Source of the DNA: Trematomus loennbergii
Lineage: Eukaryota; Chordata; Actinopteri; Perciformes; Nototheniidae
Reading direction: 5' to 3'
NCBI GenBank assembly: GCA_012861695.1
Contig: JAAOOA010000366.1
Location: 221,001-285,000, forward strand
DNA length: 64,000 bases
Below are positions 10,391-22,016 of this stretch, piece after piece. Made by a program: the position numbers and the translations under genes. The notes under the pieces are model-generated. The model saw only the letters and a program-made list of their open reading frames with translations. It was not told the origin of the DNA and searched no databases. Positions within the stretch are counted from its first letter, which is position 1, and each line of letters begins with the position of its first letter.

Positions 10391-12802
10391 ATCGACACTG
10401 GGAGAGAAACCGCTAGTTTCGACGGAGATTTGTGAACCACACACACACAAAGGGCCCATATGCGAACGGTAAGGAGAAGCCAGTTATATCAAATTCTTCA
10501 ATAGCTTATATAGAACCATTTAGATTTGTGTGTTTTGAGGCGAGCAGGACATCCTGAGAACAGCTGTTAATGTAATGTTAAATATCTAAATTTAAACCAA
10601 ACCACGTGGCGTTGTTTTATACCAAGCAAGGGTAGTCTATTTTCCTTTCTTTGATTCATTAACCAACTGCATGTTTTTTAAACCAACTGCATGATTATAA
10701 TGTGTGTGTTTTCCAAGCCGGATAATTTAATGTGCTTTTAAGCCGGTATTTATATAATCTTTAAAAAAAAAAAAAATTAAAAAAAAAAAAATTTAAAAAA
10801 AAAAAAAAAAAAATCCCAGATATTGAAGTTAAGTTTGGATGACATAGGATATTTGTTATCAGGAGCGAAGGTACTATTCAGTAGATTAGTGATTCATCTT
10901 TGATACATTTAAGGACTATATCCAACTACTTATTATATTGTGTTTGACGACTTATAGATGGACTCTTGTCGTTTTGTATATTCTCAAGACAGATGGTATC
11001 TTCTTGACAGAGAAATAGATGGTATCTTTTCTCGTTATTAGCAAGTTAAAGATGGAATCTTCTTGTTAAAGAGAGTTGATGGCATCGTCTCGTTTTTAGT
11101 CTCAAGATCAGATGGAATCGTCTTGTTTCATTGTCCCAAATAAGTGAGATGGTCTCTTGTTTAATTGGTGATAAGAGTCTGTGGAAGTCTGAAGTATACT
11201 TTTTAATCATTGCGTGTGCATTACGGAGAAATGCGGAATTCGTGCGTTAGATAGACGATATTCTTCTAATAGTGTTTGACTGGCTTCCCATTTGGTCGCA
11301 CAATAGCGTGAGAGTTGCCCAGATGACCATAGGCTAAATAGTTTTTGATGGTCTCTAACTATTTTGTATTAACTTGTTTAAATTGTATAGCATATTGAGA
11401 GAGTCGTGCTGTTATACTGCTCTGAAGTTTAGCCTGGAATGAGGTCTCCCCAGTTGAGATCAACACCTCCAGGATTTCAACGCATCAGAAACAGCCATTC
11501 TTCTTAAAAAAAACTCTTTGTTCTGCAGGTCAGCATTTGAAATCAGTTGCCATCTTGTTTTGACCTCATGTGGACAAACAATTACATGGCAGTCGCCATT
11601 CTGTGAAATGCTAATTCAGAGGACCAGTTGTCTTTTTGAAATCCATTCAGTTTCACTCACATGAGGCTAATTCAATATTCATGACCTCCATAGTGTGTAG
11701 AAAAAATCATTCTTCTTGAGTCAAAGTTGGAAGTAGATATTCCATTTTGCTGAATCAGCTATCTATACCGTTGGAGTTTGGTCTTTGAAGAAAAGAATTA
11801 TTGTATTTTCTAAAAAAGCTCAAATCTGATTTTTGAAATATTAGTCCTTGCAAAGGAGTTTTACCTGCTTATGCTTTACTGTGCAATGTGATGGCTGTTT
11901 TATGCTTTGTCGATTAATCCTAAAAATTGTGTGTGCTGATGGCTGTTTTATGCTTTGTCGATTAATCCAAAAATTGTGTGTGCTGATGGCTGTTTTATGC
12001 TTTGTCCATTAATCCTAAAAATTGTGATTGCAAGTGTATTCGCTGGTTTAAGTTTGACTGTTTAATCATAAAGTGAATTTCTTTCCCATATCAAAGATAG
12101 TTTTTAAGAAAATAAGCTTCTTGTTAAAAAGAAGTCCGTTTTTAGAAAAATTTAAAAGGGAAAAAAGCTGAAAAATTACAACAGCGCACTCTGCTGGTTG
12201 TACAGAATTGTTGCACAAGAAATAGGGATAAAGGGACAAACGTATAAATACAACACCAATTGATTATAATTATGCTAAGGTTTACTTTCAAGTATTATAG
12301 ATGAACACGTACTTCATCACACATAGATAGAATCACAGGTGGTTCCTGATATTAAGATAAGAAACCTTACATAAGTCTTTCAACCTAGACTGTAGAATAC
12401 CTAAACACCACACAATTGAAGTAAAAACATAGTTTATGACATTAGCATAATTTCATGCACTTTGGAATACACTATACACAGTAAAGCTAGATTTTTACGA
12501 GATTTCTATTTGCATATTTCAAAGCCAAGCCACTGTACAAGTAAAAAAAAAAAAAAAAAAAAAAAAATGTTTGCATATTTTTTATGTTACTTTATTAATC
12601 TTTTAAAAAAAAAAAAAAAAATAAAAAAAAAAAAAATTTGCATATTTTTTATGTTACTTTATTAATCTTTAAAAAAAAAAAAAAAAAGTGGAAGTTGAGT
12701 TCGGATGACAGGATATTTGCTATCAGGAGCGAAGGTACTATTCAGAAGATTAGTGATTCATCTTTGATACATTTAATAACTATATCCAACTACTTAAGCA
12801 AT
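10391..12802 (+). other. Long retroviral leader with direct repeats
   Basis: No coding frame. About 10812-10940 and 12684-12803 are direct copies (GGAGCGAAGGTACTATTCAG; ACTATATCCAACTACTTA), the second ending at the gag start. Degenerate AGATGG(T/A)ATCTTCT units run from 10965 to 11155. A 54-bp unit (GATGGCTGTTTTATGCTTTG) is repeated three times at 11889-12025. Poly-A tracts lie at 10763-10813, 12541-12567 and 12605-12687, the last two with a duplicated TTTGCATATTTTTTATGTT. Confidence 0.7.
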
Positions 12803-14644
12803 ATGTCGCCAAAATACACTAAGTTAGGAGCACCCGCAGAGCCAGGGTCAACTGCAGACATCAAGGCAAAGGTACATGTCAGATCAGATGCCACAACACA
12901 TGCATCAGACAGACAAAAGAACTGGAAACAGATACAGGAATTGTTTGATCAATGGCAGACGAGAGGATTGATTCCAGCAGATGATCAACCTGGCCCAACA
13001 AAAGCCCATAGAAAAGCTGTAGTTGCTTATGAGAACGAGAGATACTTACACCAGCAAGAAGCATGGATCCACACCAGACACCCCTTTTGGTATGGACCTG
13101 AAAAAAGCGCTATGAACAAAGCTGAAAAAAGAAAAACGACAGTTGCAAGTCTGCTGCTCCATCTGAAATATGCCAGCCAGGGATTGACAAACAGCATACA
13201 TGTGTTAGAAGTGGCAGATCTGCCAGTGAAGGAAGACACAGCAGGAATAACAGAAGAGGCTCCAGTTATCCAAACTCAAGAGCAGAATCCAAGTCTAACC
13301 GAAGTGTCTTTTTCCAACATATCAGAGAACAACCCTTTTCACCAAGCCCCTATAGGAGAAGTATTGGAGTTGGATGGACTCCCCACAGCTACACGTGTCA
13401 AAGACTTGGAGTATGAAGTCAGGATGCTATCTGGTGAAGTTAACCAGCTGAAGGAGGAACTCAAAAGAAGAGAGGAAGACGGATCTCAAGACGCTACAAC
13501 AGTAGCTATAGCTGGAAGACTCAAGAACGGCACAATCCACATATTACCGGTGATAGCAGCTGGAGAAGGAGGATTTCAATACCAACCATGGACTCACAGG
13601 GACATGGAAACATTAGTGTCCAAGCTACCTCCACTCACCAAAGGAGGTCAGAAGTGGCTGAATGATCTGGAGAAGTACACTGTCCAAGACGACCTGTGCT
13701 TGGGAGACATGAGGGCACTGCTAGGACGGATAGAAGGAAGACTAAAGGCAAGAGCAGTAGATTTCGAGGCCAAATGCGCCAACTCTCCAGATGACATTTC
13801 ATTCAACAAAATCAGGTCGAGCTATTGGGCTGCTATTCACATCTACCCGACAGCATACAGTTTACATGCCCTCACCAGCCTGAAAAAAGGAACGGAGGAA
13901 GACATGCATGCCTTCTTGAAAAGATGTGAAGGAGTGTGGGAGGACAGCACTGGAGAACGACATGACGCTTCTCCGGCTGTCGTGATGTTGTGGAAGAATG
14001 CGGTCATTAAAGCCCTTCCCCAATCTGTGCAGGCATGCCTGGAAGACAAGGTGGGATTAGACATTAAACCCATTGAAGAATGGAGACAACATCTCATTCA
14101 CCAAGACATGACATACCAGGCAACACAGAGGGAAAATGACGAAGTGATGAAAGCACTAAAACTAAGACTTTTGAAGATGCAGGTAGCTGAGAAAGACATT
14201 GAGGCTTGTAGGAAGAAGACAAGGAGAAGGGAGGAGAAGCTTTCAGAGATAGCCATAGAACCAGAGAAGGCAGGGCGAACACCTCTAACAGTTCAAACTC
14301 AGGAAGAACCAGAGAATCAAATGCAGAACCAACAAAGCGGAGGAGGACGTTTCAGAGGAAGACGTTTCCAGAATGGTGGCTGCTACACATGTGGTCAGAC
14401 GTCACATTGGTCCAATGCATGTCCCACACAACTCCAGCAACAGCAAGCACCTGTGTATCTTCCTACCCAAGTACAGCCACAAGCACCACAGTATCTTCAA
14501 CAGCAAACACCTGCATATCTGCCTACCCAAGTACAGCCGCAAGCACAGGTATACCCTCCCATACAACGAAGGGGCAGAGGAGGAGGACGTTTCAATCAAC
14601 AGAAGACCGGGGCTGTGTTTAAAGGGGAACTTCATTTATTATAA
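12803..14644 (+). CDS. Retroviral Gag polyprotein, intact 613 aa
   Basis: An uninterrupted frame from the ATG at 12803; the open frame extends upstream only through poly-A-encoded lysines, so this is the natural start. The first 300 residues are polar and charged. A coiled-coil-like stretch lies near residues 205-230. The middle is capsid-like in size and helix content. One CCHC zinc knuckle (CX2CX4HX4C, residues about 527-540) follows an Arg/Gly-rich run, then Gln/Pro-rich repeats with TQVQPQA and a basic RRGRGGG tail. It would package RNA and form particles. No myristoylation glycine follows the start Met. That this frame stays open while pol is gone is notable. Capsid homology was not testable here. 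Confidence 0.8.
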   Translation: MSPKYTKLGAPAEPGSTADIKAKVHVRSDATTHASDRQKNWKQIQELFDQWQTRGLIPADDQPGPTKAHRKAVVAYENERYLHQQEAWIHTRHPFWYGPEKSAMNKAEKRKTTVASLLLHLKYASQGLTNSIHVLEVADLPVKEDTAGITEEAPVIQTQEQNPSLTEVSFSNISENNPFHQAPIGEVLELDGLPTATRVKDLEYEVRMLSGEVNQLKEELKRREEDGSQDATTVAIAGRLKNGTIHILPVIAAGEGGFQYQPWTHRDMETLVSKLPPLTKGGQKWLNDLEKYTVQDDLCLGDMRALLGRIEGRLKARAVDFEAKCANSPDDISFNKIRSSYWAAIHIYPTAYSLHALTSLKKGTEEDMHAFLKRCEGVWEDSTGERHDASPAVVMLWKNAVIKALPQSVQACLEDKVGLDIKPIEEWRQHLIHQDMTYQATQRENDEVMKALKLRLLKMQVAEKDIEACRKKTRRREEKLSEIAIEPEKAGRTPLTVQTQEEPENQMQNQQSGGGRFRGRRFQNGGCYTCGQTSHWSNACPTQLQQQQAPVYLPTQVQPQAPQYLQQQTPAYLPTQVQPQAQVYPPIQRRGRGGGRFNQQKTGAVFKGELHLL

Positions 14645-15489
14645 TTGAGATATATGGAGTCAGATTAATTCTCTCAAACACATTTTTATAATAGGTCTGA
14701 AGTTTCTGATTTAAGGCATGAGCTGCCAACTAAATAACATAACACTGAGCTTGGATGGTTTTTACAACAGTTTCAAGAATCAGTCTTCATTTATTTATGT
14801 TCAAGTGAATTTGCTGATTTATAAAGTAGTGCATAAGGCAATATCTATTTTTAAGTGAGGGACATCAGCCCTTCATGTTCTTCTGCGTGCAACCCTCTGT
14901 GAGAGTAGTTCGTATTTCCCTCTAGTTTAAAGAATATTATTTTGTCATGATTTGTTTGTTTAACAGTGTCAGCCAATCTCTAATACTAGAGCTATTAAGA
15001 CGTATTAGCAACAGCAGTGTGGTTTTTTCGCAGTAACACTGATACATAGTACCATGACAAAAGCCATTATTGAACTAACAAGAAGTAAAAACTATATTGT
15101 TGTACTAATGACAGATTTTTAGTCAATGTGCATTTATACCATTGGAAGACGATACATCACACAACATCTTTGTACGCCTTGTGGGTACACAGAGGATTTA
15201 TGTGTTTGCTACGACGTTATGGGTTTTTCCATGTCCTATTCATAATAGAGTAATCATTGCGATATTAATTGAGCATTTTATGCTCAAAGGAGGGAAGGTC
15301 ATGATTAGTCAGATAATGGATTTCGGTAACGTTGTAGTTAATAACTAATAACATGTTGTCAACAATAGCTCGCATAACAACAAAAGGTATACCAAAGCTT
15401 GGGCCTCCTCCAAGGAGGGAGTGGTCCAGTTTGAGATATTAGACAAATAGAAGTGGAAGTGAATATGTCAGAGCTCTGAGTAATATTAT
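14645..15489 (+). other. Interior between gag and integrase remnant
   Basis: About 850 bp stand where some 3 kb of pol would be expected. No protease, reverse transcriptase or integrase core motif is seen. TCAAAGGAGGGAAGG at 15284 resembles a central polypurine tract. Confidence 0.5.
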
Positions 15490-15760
15490 CCAAGTTTTTG
15501 TCTACACAGGCTAGGAAAGACTGCACAGATACCAGACGAGACATCAGAAGAGACTCCTGTTCGGCCAGGTGATTGGGTGAGGGTGAAAGTTCCCAAAACA
15601 CAGTGGGCTGATCCCCGGTGGTCGGAACCGTGACAAGTTGTAATGAACTTCACACGCGCTCCGGTTTAAAGGTAAAGAAAAAGGAGCAAATTGACACCAC
15701 CTCACACATTGTCACCCTTCACTGGCAACTTCCAGAAAAGTATTGGAAGCTAGGACTGAT
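15490..15760 (+). pseudogene. Remnant of the pol C-terminus (integrase C-terminal domain)
   Basis: One frame reads RPGDWVRVKV followed by a Trp/Pro-rich stretch, like the small DNA-binding SH3-like domain that ends retroviral integrases. The frame is cut by a stop after about 40 codons and shifts again before a short TSHIVTLHW segment. The catalytic core is absent. The position, just upstream of the env-like frame, is as expected. Confidence 0.55.
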
Positions 15761-15963
15761 TTGGCAGAGCTGGAACAAAACAATAAATAGAAATACGATT
15801 AAGATAGCAACAGCTCAAAAGACGAATTGTCTTTAGATTTTTATAGATTGTACACTAAAGTGAAAACCTATTTTGTTTTTTCACCTGAAAGAGTCCAACA
15901 TTTTGTTTCTATTTTCGTATACGTTATTTTTGTACTCATTTACATTTTATAACTGACACAACC

Positions 15964-16299
15964 ATGGATAAAATGTCAAGAACAAAGCCAAAGCAATTGT
16001 GGGGTCCCCTAAGGATAAGAGTCAGAATAGCATTGTTGATTGTGCTCATTACACTTGGCACCTTTCTGGTTGGATGGGGAGTACAATATCATGAAAGACA
16101 TGGATCCATTAGTTCACTCGTAGAAAATGCCCACATCACTAACAAAACACCAGCTGTGTTTCAGAGACTTTCACTTATCCCCAGAGCCAAAAGATCAGTT
16201 GAGCAACAAGAGGAGGAGTTAGAAATACTCGTTCCCAAAGAAGAGGAGGTTACAATCAAGATGATTCACCCCCCCTATATGCAGTTCTTGTACAAATGA
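15964..16299 (+). CDS. Env-like leader peptide with signal anchor, truncated
   Basis: A 111-residue frame. Residues 1-20 are basic, about 22-40 form a hydrophobic membrane segment (ALLIVLITLGTFLVGW), a possible N-glycosylation site (NKT) follows, and RAKRS near residue 77 looks like a furin-type site. The frame ends at 16299 without a surface or transmembrane subunit. Its place after the integrase remnant supports an env start. This rests on topology and order, not on family similarity. Confidence 0.45.
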   Translation: MDKMSRTKPKQLWGPLRIRVRIALLIVLITLGTFLVGWGVQYHERHGSISSLVENAHITNKTPAVFQRLSLIPRAKRSVEQQEEELEILVPKEEEVTIKMIHPPYMQFLYK

Positions 16300-19200
16300 T
16301 GAGATGGGTTTAAGTGATCGGAATATGTAAGTGATGGGAATTTACAATTTAGGGGAATCTCCAAATACACTGGATCCATGTTTTAGTCTGTACCAGAAAC
16401 ACCCCCGTTAAGACTATGGACAACCGACTGGTGACCTGAGCACAATTATTGAAAAGTTATTACAGTAGAAACAGGGTACTAACCCACGAGGACAACTGTA
16501 TGTACAAACTCTATGAACAAAATTCCCCAACAGATTGTGGCGACTGTGCACAGATGTATCCAGTCACAAAAGTTACTATTGCTCTAAGTAATAGTGAGAT
16601 TTAAAAATTGGAGAATATATGGGGACGTCCTTTTATAGTGTGTGAAACATGTGGTGCTTGAAACATGTAAGTATTTCAATTTATAGAAGAAAATGGTTTC
16701 CTGAAAGAGTTATTTGGAGTAGATGTGTTACAGTGGGAGAAAAAACAATGTTTAGAGATATAGTACATTTATTAGTAGACATTAATTGTGTTTAGATGGC
16801 ATTTAACATTTAAAACAGATAGTATGATTAGAAGATAGAGTGGAGAAGGTTGGATTTACTTTACCTCAGTGTGTTAGAATTTCTATAGGTAATGCGTCCC
16901 GAGACCTGGACTCTCTCTCTCTGCCTGTCAGACTGCTACGACCCCTATCAGACAAAAGACCTCACTATAGGAGACTCCTCCTCCTTCTCCATCGAACAGA
17001 CAGAACCAGAGCTGAACCAACAACGACAAGACTCCATCCAGAACCTTCTCCACCTGAGGCATCCAGAACCAGAACAGCATGCTGACATAGAGGCATACTC
17101 TCATCAGTCCACAGGACATGAAGTTCCAAGCTGAGCCACGAGATTTGGCACAAGAGCAGAGTGTGGGACATGAGAGCAGAATACGTCCTCCATACAACAG
17201 CGAAGAGACTGTAAAGAAGGAGATGAAATGCAAAGCAGTTGGGCCACTGAAAAGAGTACCAGCGGAAGGATTAAGAGCTGATGGACTGAGAGAAGAGACC
17301 GAGAAGACAGACCTGAGAAGACAGAACCAGAGGAGTTGGCATGGTCTAACAGAATGTGAGGGGGTCGTGGCTTGAGACAACAAGAGGAGGAGAAAAGGAA
17401 ACGGGAAACGGGAGTGAGTGAGTTTATACATAAACACACTTATTCACAAACAAACTTGAATTGACTTGATAAATACGTAAAGACAAAAAGATTTATTAGC
17501 CATGAATTAATAAATTGGTAAATTAAAATAGTAATAAAGAGGAAACTGTTAAAGTAAAATGAGGAAATAATCCTAAAACACACTGAGGGTACTGTGAGAT
17601 AAAAGGGGTAGGACATGATGGAAATATTCACCACACTTTACACTTTAAGCAGTGAGTGTTTTGGGACTTAGGAGTACAGAGTAGAACATATTTTTCAATC
17701 TTTCCATCATGGAAACGAATTATTCCCTAAGAGATTTTATTCATGGGTGAATTTGGTAGAGATCTAATGTGTTACAATATTGATCTACAGCTAAAGGGAT
17801 AGTTTTAGTGACCACTCTATAAGAACAGACAAATCTGTGTTAGTTGGAAAATGTTAAAGGGAGAGCTAATACCAAGCCAAATATAGTATCCCAATCTAAA
17901 GTATTGTTTTCGCCATTGTAGCATAGTTATTACCATAGGAGAACTGTTGAGGTGGAAATAACATTTGTTTGTCCAAGATGTAGAGTTTTAAAGGACACTG
18001 GGCAAAGAGCGATTGCAAATTTAATTTTGGAAAAAGCAATATAATTGGGAGTAATACATGCGGGGCCTTGGATCACTCATTGCAATGATGCATATTTTTG
18101 ACAACCCATATCGTTTAGGAGAAGGGGTCACTCAACCCACCCAGCAGTTGTTTTAAATCTTACTTGTAGCTTCACAGGGAGCGCACGGCACCAAATTATG
18201 AGTTTAAAAGACAAGCGCCACCACCTCCTGATGGTCATCCATTTAATCAGGGATGACCTGAAATTTAGAGATGTTATTTAAAGTAGAAACATATCCGCCA
18301 TAAGTGAAAATTCCTAAATTGAACTACAAACCATTGATGAAATAACTTCTGTTTTTAAAATCCTTGATAAAGGAGGGAGTAACTGTTACATGCTCGGACA
18401 CCCAGGGTTCCACACACTGTTAAAGGGGTTAGCATAGTTCTTTAAGTAGACTAGAATTGAAGATAAATTAGTATAATGAGTTATTGATATTCCACCGGTT
18501 TTCACACCATTTAAGGAACTTTATCACTGCATTAGAACAGACCACAGGTAATGAAGTAGGAACCATAAGTGATGAAATTCTCCAATTGTTGTAACTGACC
18601 AAAATCTTCTCCCAGAAATGACTGTCTGAAATGCCGTATCCCAGAGTAGATGTTTGATGGTAAGGATAGCATAGGGGGGCCCAGGGGAGTGCTAGATGTT
18701 GGAGTTGCATTCCATGTACCTACCCTAACGTACCGATTGATCACCACGGCCTTTTCTAGAGAACATATTACTTTCATACTTTAAAAAGTATGAAAGGGGG
18801 GAGGGTACATTTCTCATAAGGGAACAGTTTCAATTGCTAGCAGAACAAGACGACCCAACCCGTACACAGATATAGATGAAAATGATGAGTTTGTTTAAAT
18901 GATGTTAAATGATAGGATGTTCAGAGATGAGATTGTTCAATGAATGTCCAGCGAATGTCCAGCTAAGCTGATCTTTTAAATGATGAAATCATGTAAAAAA
19001 GTGAACCAGTTGCAATACTAAAATGGAGTGAATCCATTTCAATTTACTGTACACTATTCCAAGAATAGTTTATTTTTATTTACTTTATACCATTCCTACA
19101 CCAAGTTTTGTGTTTTTTCTTTTTCTTACCACACTATTCTAAAATAGTTTCTCTTTTTATGTTTTATACTGTTATTAGTGATGCGATTTTTAAATTGTAT

Positions 19201-19462
19201 GTTTTTTATGCTTTGTATAACAAGTGCCTTAACAACTGAATGTGGTATGGGAACGGTTTCTGTGAAAGGAGGGAGTAAGAAATGTTCCAATACCACAAGT
19301 TGCTGCTATATTGAATGATTAAAACTAGAAGTTATGCACAAGGGAAAACTTTTATGTTTGAAGACCAGCCAAAGTATTTTTTGTATTTGTTGTATTTTTG
19401 ATGATGGTTATTTAAACCATTACATTTATGATTGTATGTTTTTTGATATGAGATATGTACTA
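16300..19462 (+). other. Degenerate 3' interior (presumed env region)
   Basis: Only short broken frames, for example 16892-17134 and 17118-17375, which I do not recognise. AAAGGAGGGA-type purine motifs recur at 18367, 18790 and 19265. At 18776-18800 a TACTTTAAAAAGTA hairpin precedes one of them. Confidence 0.4.
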
Positions 19463-19667
19463 TGCACAGTTCAGATGAAGAACTCATTACTTTCAGTATT
19501 GTGTTCACACCTTAAAAGGTGTGAAAGGAGGGATTGTTAGAAATTAAAATTCAATGTTTTATGGCATGATTTAGTCTAAAACATACCGTCAGTTTAAAAG
19601 CAGTCAGATGAAGAACTTATTACTTTTAGTATTGTGTTCACACCTTAAATGGTGTGAAAGGAGGGAT
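19463..19667 (+). promoter_or_regulatory. Polypurine tract, tandemly duplicated with LTR start
   Basis: The plus-strand primer GAAAGGAGGGAT lies directly before the 3' LTR (19656-19667). The same tract occurs at 19522-19534, followed by the first 60-70 bases of an LTR (TGTTAGAAATTAAAATTC) before the sequence jumps back. Each tract follows a CACACCTTAAA/GGTGTG hairpin. The unit is about 135 bp. Confidence 0.75.
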
Positions 19668-20427
19668 TGTTAGAAATTAAAATCAATGTTAAACAGCATA
19701 ATTCAGTCTAAAACATATCGTCAGTTTAAAGCTGTTTTATTGTGGAAAAGCCCGGAAGTTCTCAGGAAATCAATGCCAAGCTTTTATTCTGAAAAATCCT
19801 TTATCCGGTTAGCTTGTGACTAATGTTGCGTTTTCTGAATGTAAAGTGAAAATGACTTGGAGTGTTACACACAAACGTACGGACTTTAAACTACATCGAT
19901 AGACGTTAAGATATTATTACTGCTGAATATTAAATGAAGGTCTAGTTGATAGTAGTGTTTACAGATACGTGAGAAGCTATGACGTCAGAGGGAATTTCCG
20001 TAAAATAAGAACGTGCCGAGCGGAACCACTAGGACTTCTAAACTAAGTATTACAGCTGTTTATAAGGTATTAAATAGAAAGTCATGACAGAGATAATGAG
20101 GAGAAAATGCTTAAGGAAGTAGGCAGAGAATATCAATGTCGAAATCATCTGTGCTCTCGCGATATCGAACCGACAAATGAGAAGGGAATACCCACTATTT
20201 GCTCAGCGGGACGACGAGAGATGGATAAAAACAAGGACAGAGGACCGCTCGCCTCTTTCCTTCGCTGCAGCCTCCCTGAAGACACGCCGGCTTTGTCTCT
20301 CCTTTACCCATGCTTGTTCTTTTACCACGTTACTTAATTAAACTACCCATTTGAACCTTTTCAGAGACTCCATTAGTCTCGTTATTTTAAGTTTCTTTCC
20401 TGGGAGCGAGAAGATCACGAATTATCA
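19668..20427 (+). repeat. 3' LTR of the retrovirus-like element
   Basis: Matches 9610-10367 along its whole length. It ends ATTATCA and is followed by the AGAG target duplication and then Harbinger sequence. Confidence 0.9.
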
Positions 20428-20519
20428 AGAGTTAAAATGTATTATTTAACCAAGTATTTATTCTCTTATTTGCTTTAATTGCAACAGATGATAAAGGTTT
20501 CACTGTGATAAGTATTCTC

Positions 20520-21373
20520 TTAAATCCATAAACCCCTGTACAGTGCTTTGTGGACGATGGTGTTTATGATATTTCTGACTGCAGAGGGACGCCTAGATGA
20601 TGCCATCTTTCTGTGTGATCGCTGGTGGGTGCAATTATTTATCAACAAGCAATAAGATAACATGGCATTGATTCTGCTGGGGCCAGTTGCCGTTCCTGCA
20701 GGGCCAGATCCTCTCCTCCTCGGTTTGTGCTGTTGATGCAGAGGACGTTGTTCGGAACTGTTCCTCCTCGCTAGTCCCAATGTAATCATCTAGAACAGAA
20801 ACATGACTTGTAAATTCCACAAACTACTGCCGCACAATACTATAAATAGCAACAACAACTATAGAAAAGACAAACTGAACGTAAACAATGGCACATATGG
20901 TGTTAGCAAACAATAGCTCTCGCTAATGCTATCTGCCTAGCTAGCCTTCGGGGCTCCATAAAAGCATGGGTTGTCGAACATAAATGTAAGGATAAAATAG
21001 ACTTATTTGTTAGAAGTGAGCTTTAGAACAGATAGGGACACAAAGCAGGGACACAAAGCTTTCAAGCAAATAACAGAGCGTTAGCAAAAACGTACCATGC
21101 AGACTCCAGTAACGCCGTTGGAGAGTCCAGTGTCTGTGTAGAGACCTCCTGAAAGACTTTGATATTGCGAGTTGTCCCGTCGAGCACCCGCTGGACCTTA
21201 TCATCTGCAATATAATGAACGTCGTCACTTCCTCGACCGACTATGGTGTGCTTTTCTTTGCAATGTTGTAGCTCCTCTGTTAACAAAAATGCTGTTTGTA
21301 AAAATGGATTATCTCGCGTGCAGATTGTGACGATTCTCTCCGACCAATCAGCAGCCGAGAGCGTTGACGTCAC
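20520..21373 (-). CDS. Possible second Harbinger-element protein, exons uncertain
   Basis: Minus-strand frames fit a small split gene. One exon starts at the ATG at 21373 (MTSTLSAADWSERIVT) and runs to a GTACGT donor near 21107. After a TTTCTGTTCTAG acceptor near 20790 an acidic stretch with TSEEEQFR follows, then a short exon with ASSRRPSAVRNIINTIV ending at 20520. Phases of the first junction do not close cleanly, so a frameshift or a different exon plan is likely. Position in a Harbinger element suggests its DNA-binding partner protein, but I do not see a clear Myb motif. Confidence 0.35.
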
Positions 21374-21546
21374 AAACTCAGCCCGGTTGCCTTGGCCCTG
21401 GCCCCACGATTTTATGAGGCCAGAAAAACTGTGAATTAGGACCCGCCGGCCGGTACTAGGCCAAGTGGAAACGCAACCACAAACGGGCCGCTGACGTCAC
21501 AGCCCTCTTAAACCGGGCTGCGGGCTGTAGTGGAAACGCGCCATAA

Positions 21547-21666
21547 GATGAGCACGTTTTTTTATTATTATGAAAAACACCAAACATTACTTTTTTCCAT
21601 TTATTTTTTTCTACAATTATAATGTATTATTTTATAGGAATATATATGGTTGTATATATTGCTCAT
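21547..21666. other. AT-rich flank between two elements
   Basis: Short host or older repeat sequence. It ends with CTCAT (21662-21666), the 5-bp target duplication of the copia element. Confidence 0.5.
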
Positions 21667-21912
21667 TGTTGCGTGAGACATTATATTCAGCAGAAGTCTC
21701 CACGTTTGCAGTCAACCAAAGTAGTTTGTAAGTATGCTACGGACAGAAAAACACACGACCACATCGCTCAGAGTTTGGCCTGGAGTACGGGCCGTTTATT
21801 GAATCTGCGCATGCTCATTAGCATGACCACGTTTCTTTCACTCAGGCACATTCTGATGATGTCATACACATGAACTGAAACATGACTTTGTTCTTAACAA
21901 ATATGCTTAACA
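21667..21912 (-). repeat. 3' LTR of the copia element
   Basis: 246 bp, TGTTGCGTGAGAC to GCTTAACA as written on the plus strand. It differs from the other LTR by about two small indels. Confidence 0.9.
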
Positions 21913-22016
21913 CTCCCACTCAAAGACATGTTAATAACTCTCTACAGTGGTACACAGAATCCAAATAAACAAAAAACTTCTCTAGCAGTGTTCAATTTTT
22001 ACACCTGCAATTCACA

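Larger units (their letters stand above)
9610..20427 (+). mobile_element. Endogenous retrovirus-like LTR element, defective
   Basis: Two LTRs of about 760 bp (TG...CA) flank a 9.3-kb interior, and a 4-bp AGAG duplication borders both ends (9606-9609, 20428-20431). The order is LTR, primer site, long leader, gag, integrase C-terminal scrap, env-like leader, degenerate env region, polypurine tract, LTR. Protease, reverse transcriptase, RNase H and the integrase core are absent, so the copy cannot move alone. The layout with env and a 4-bp duplication fits a vertebrate retrovirus-like element. I cannot assign a genus from the remaining sequence. Confidence 0.85.
8206..21543. mobile_element. PIF/Harbinger element, 13.3 kb with nested insertions
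   Basis: The ends are TGGCGCGTTTCCACTACA (8206) and its exact reverse complement ending at 21543, each bordered by TAA (8203-8205 and 21544-21546), the 3-bp TWA duplication typical of PIF/Harbinger. Removing the nested retrovirus and its target copy leaves about 2.5 kb. The left half carries a plus-strand transposase relic and the right half minus-strand exons, so the two genes face each other, as in Harbinger elements with a transposase and a Myb-like partner. It also contains a LINE 3' fragment. Confidence 0.75.

Noticed and set aside
12462..12665. Lys-rich small open frame
   Set aside because: Encoded by poly-A tracts of the retroviral leader.
15142..15348. Small frame upstream of the integrase remnant as an accessory gene
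   Set aside because: No recognisable motif, and the surrounding pol region is degenerate.
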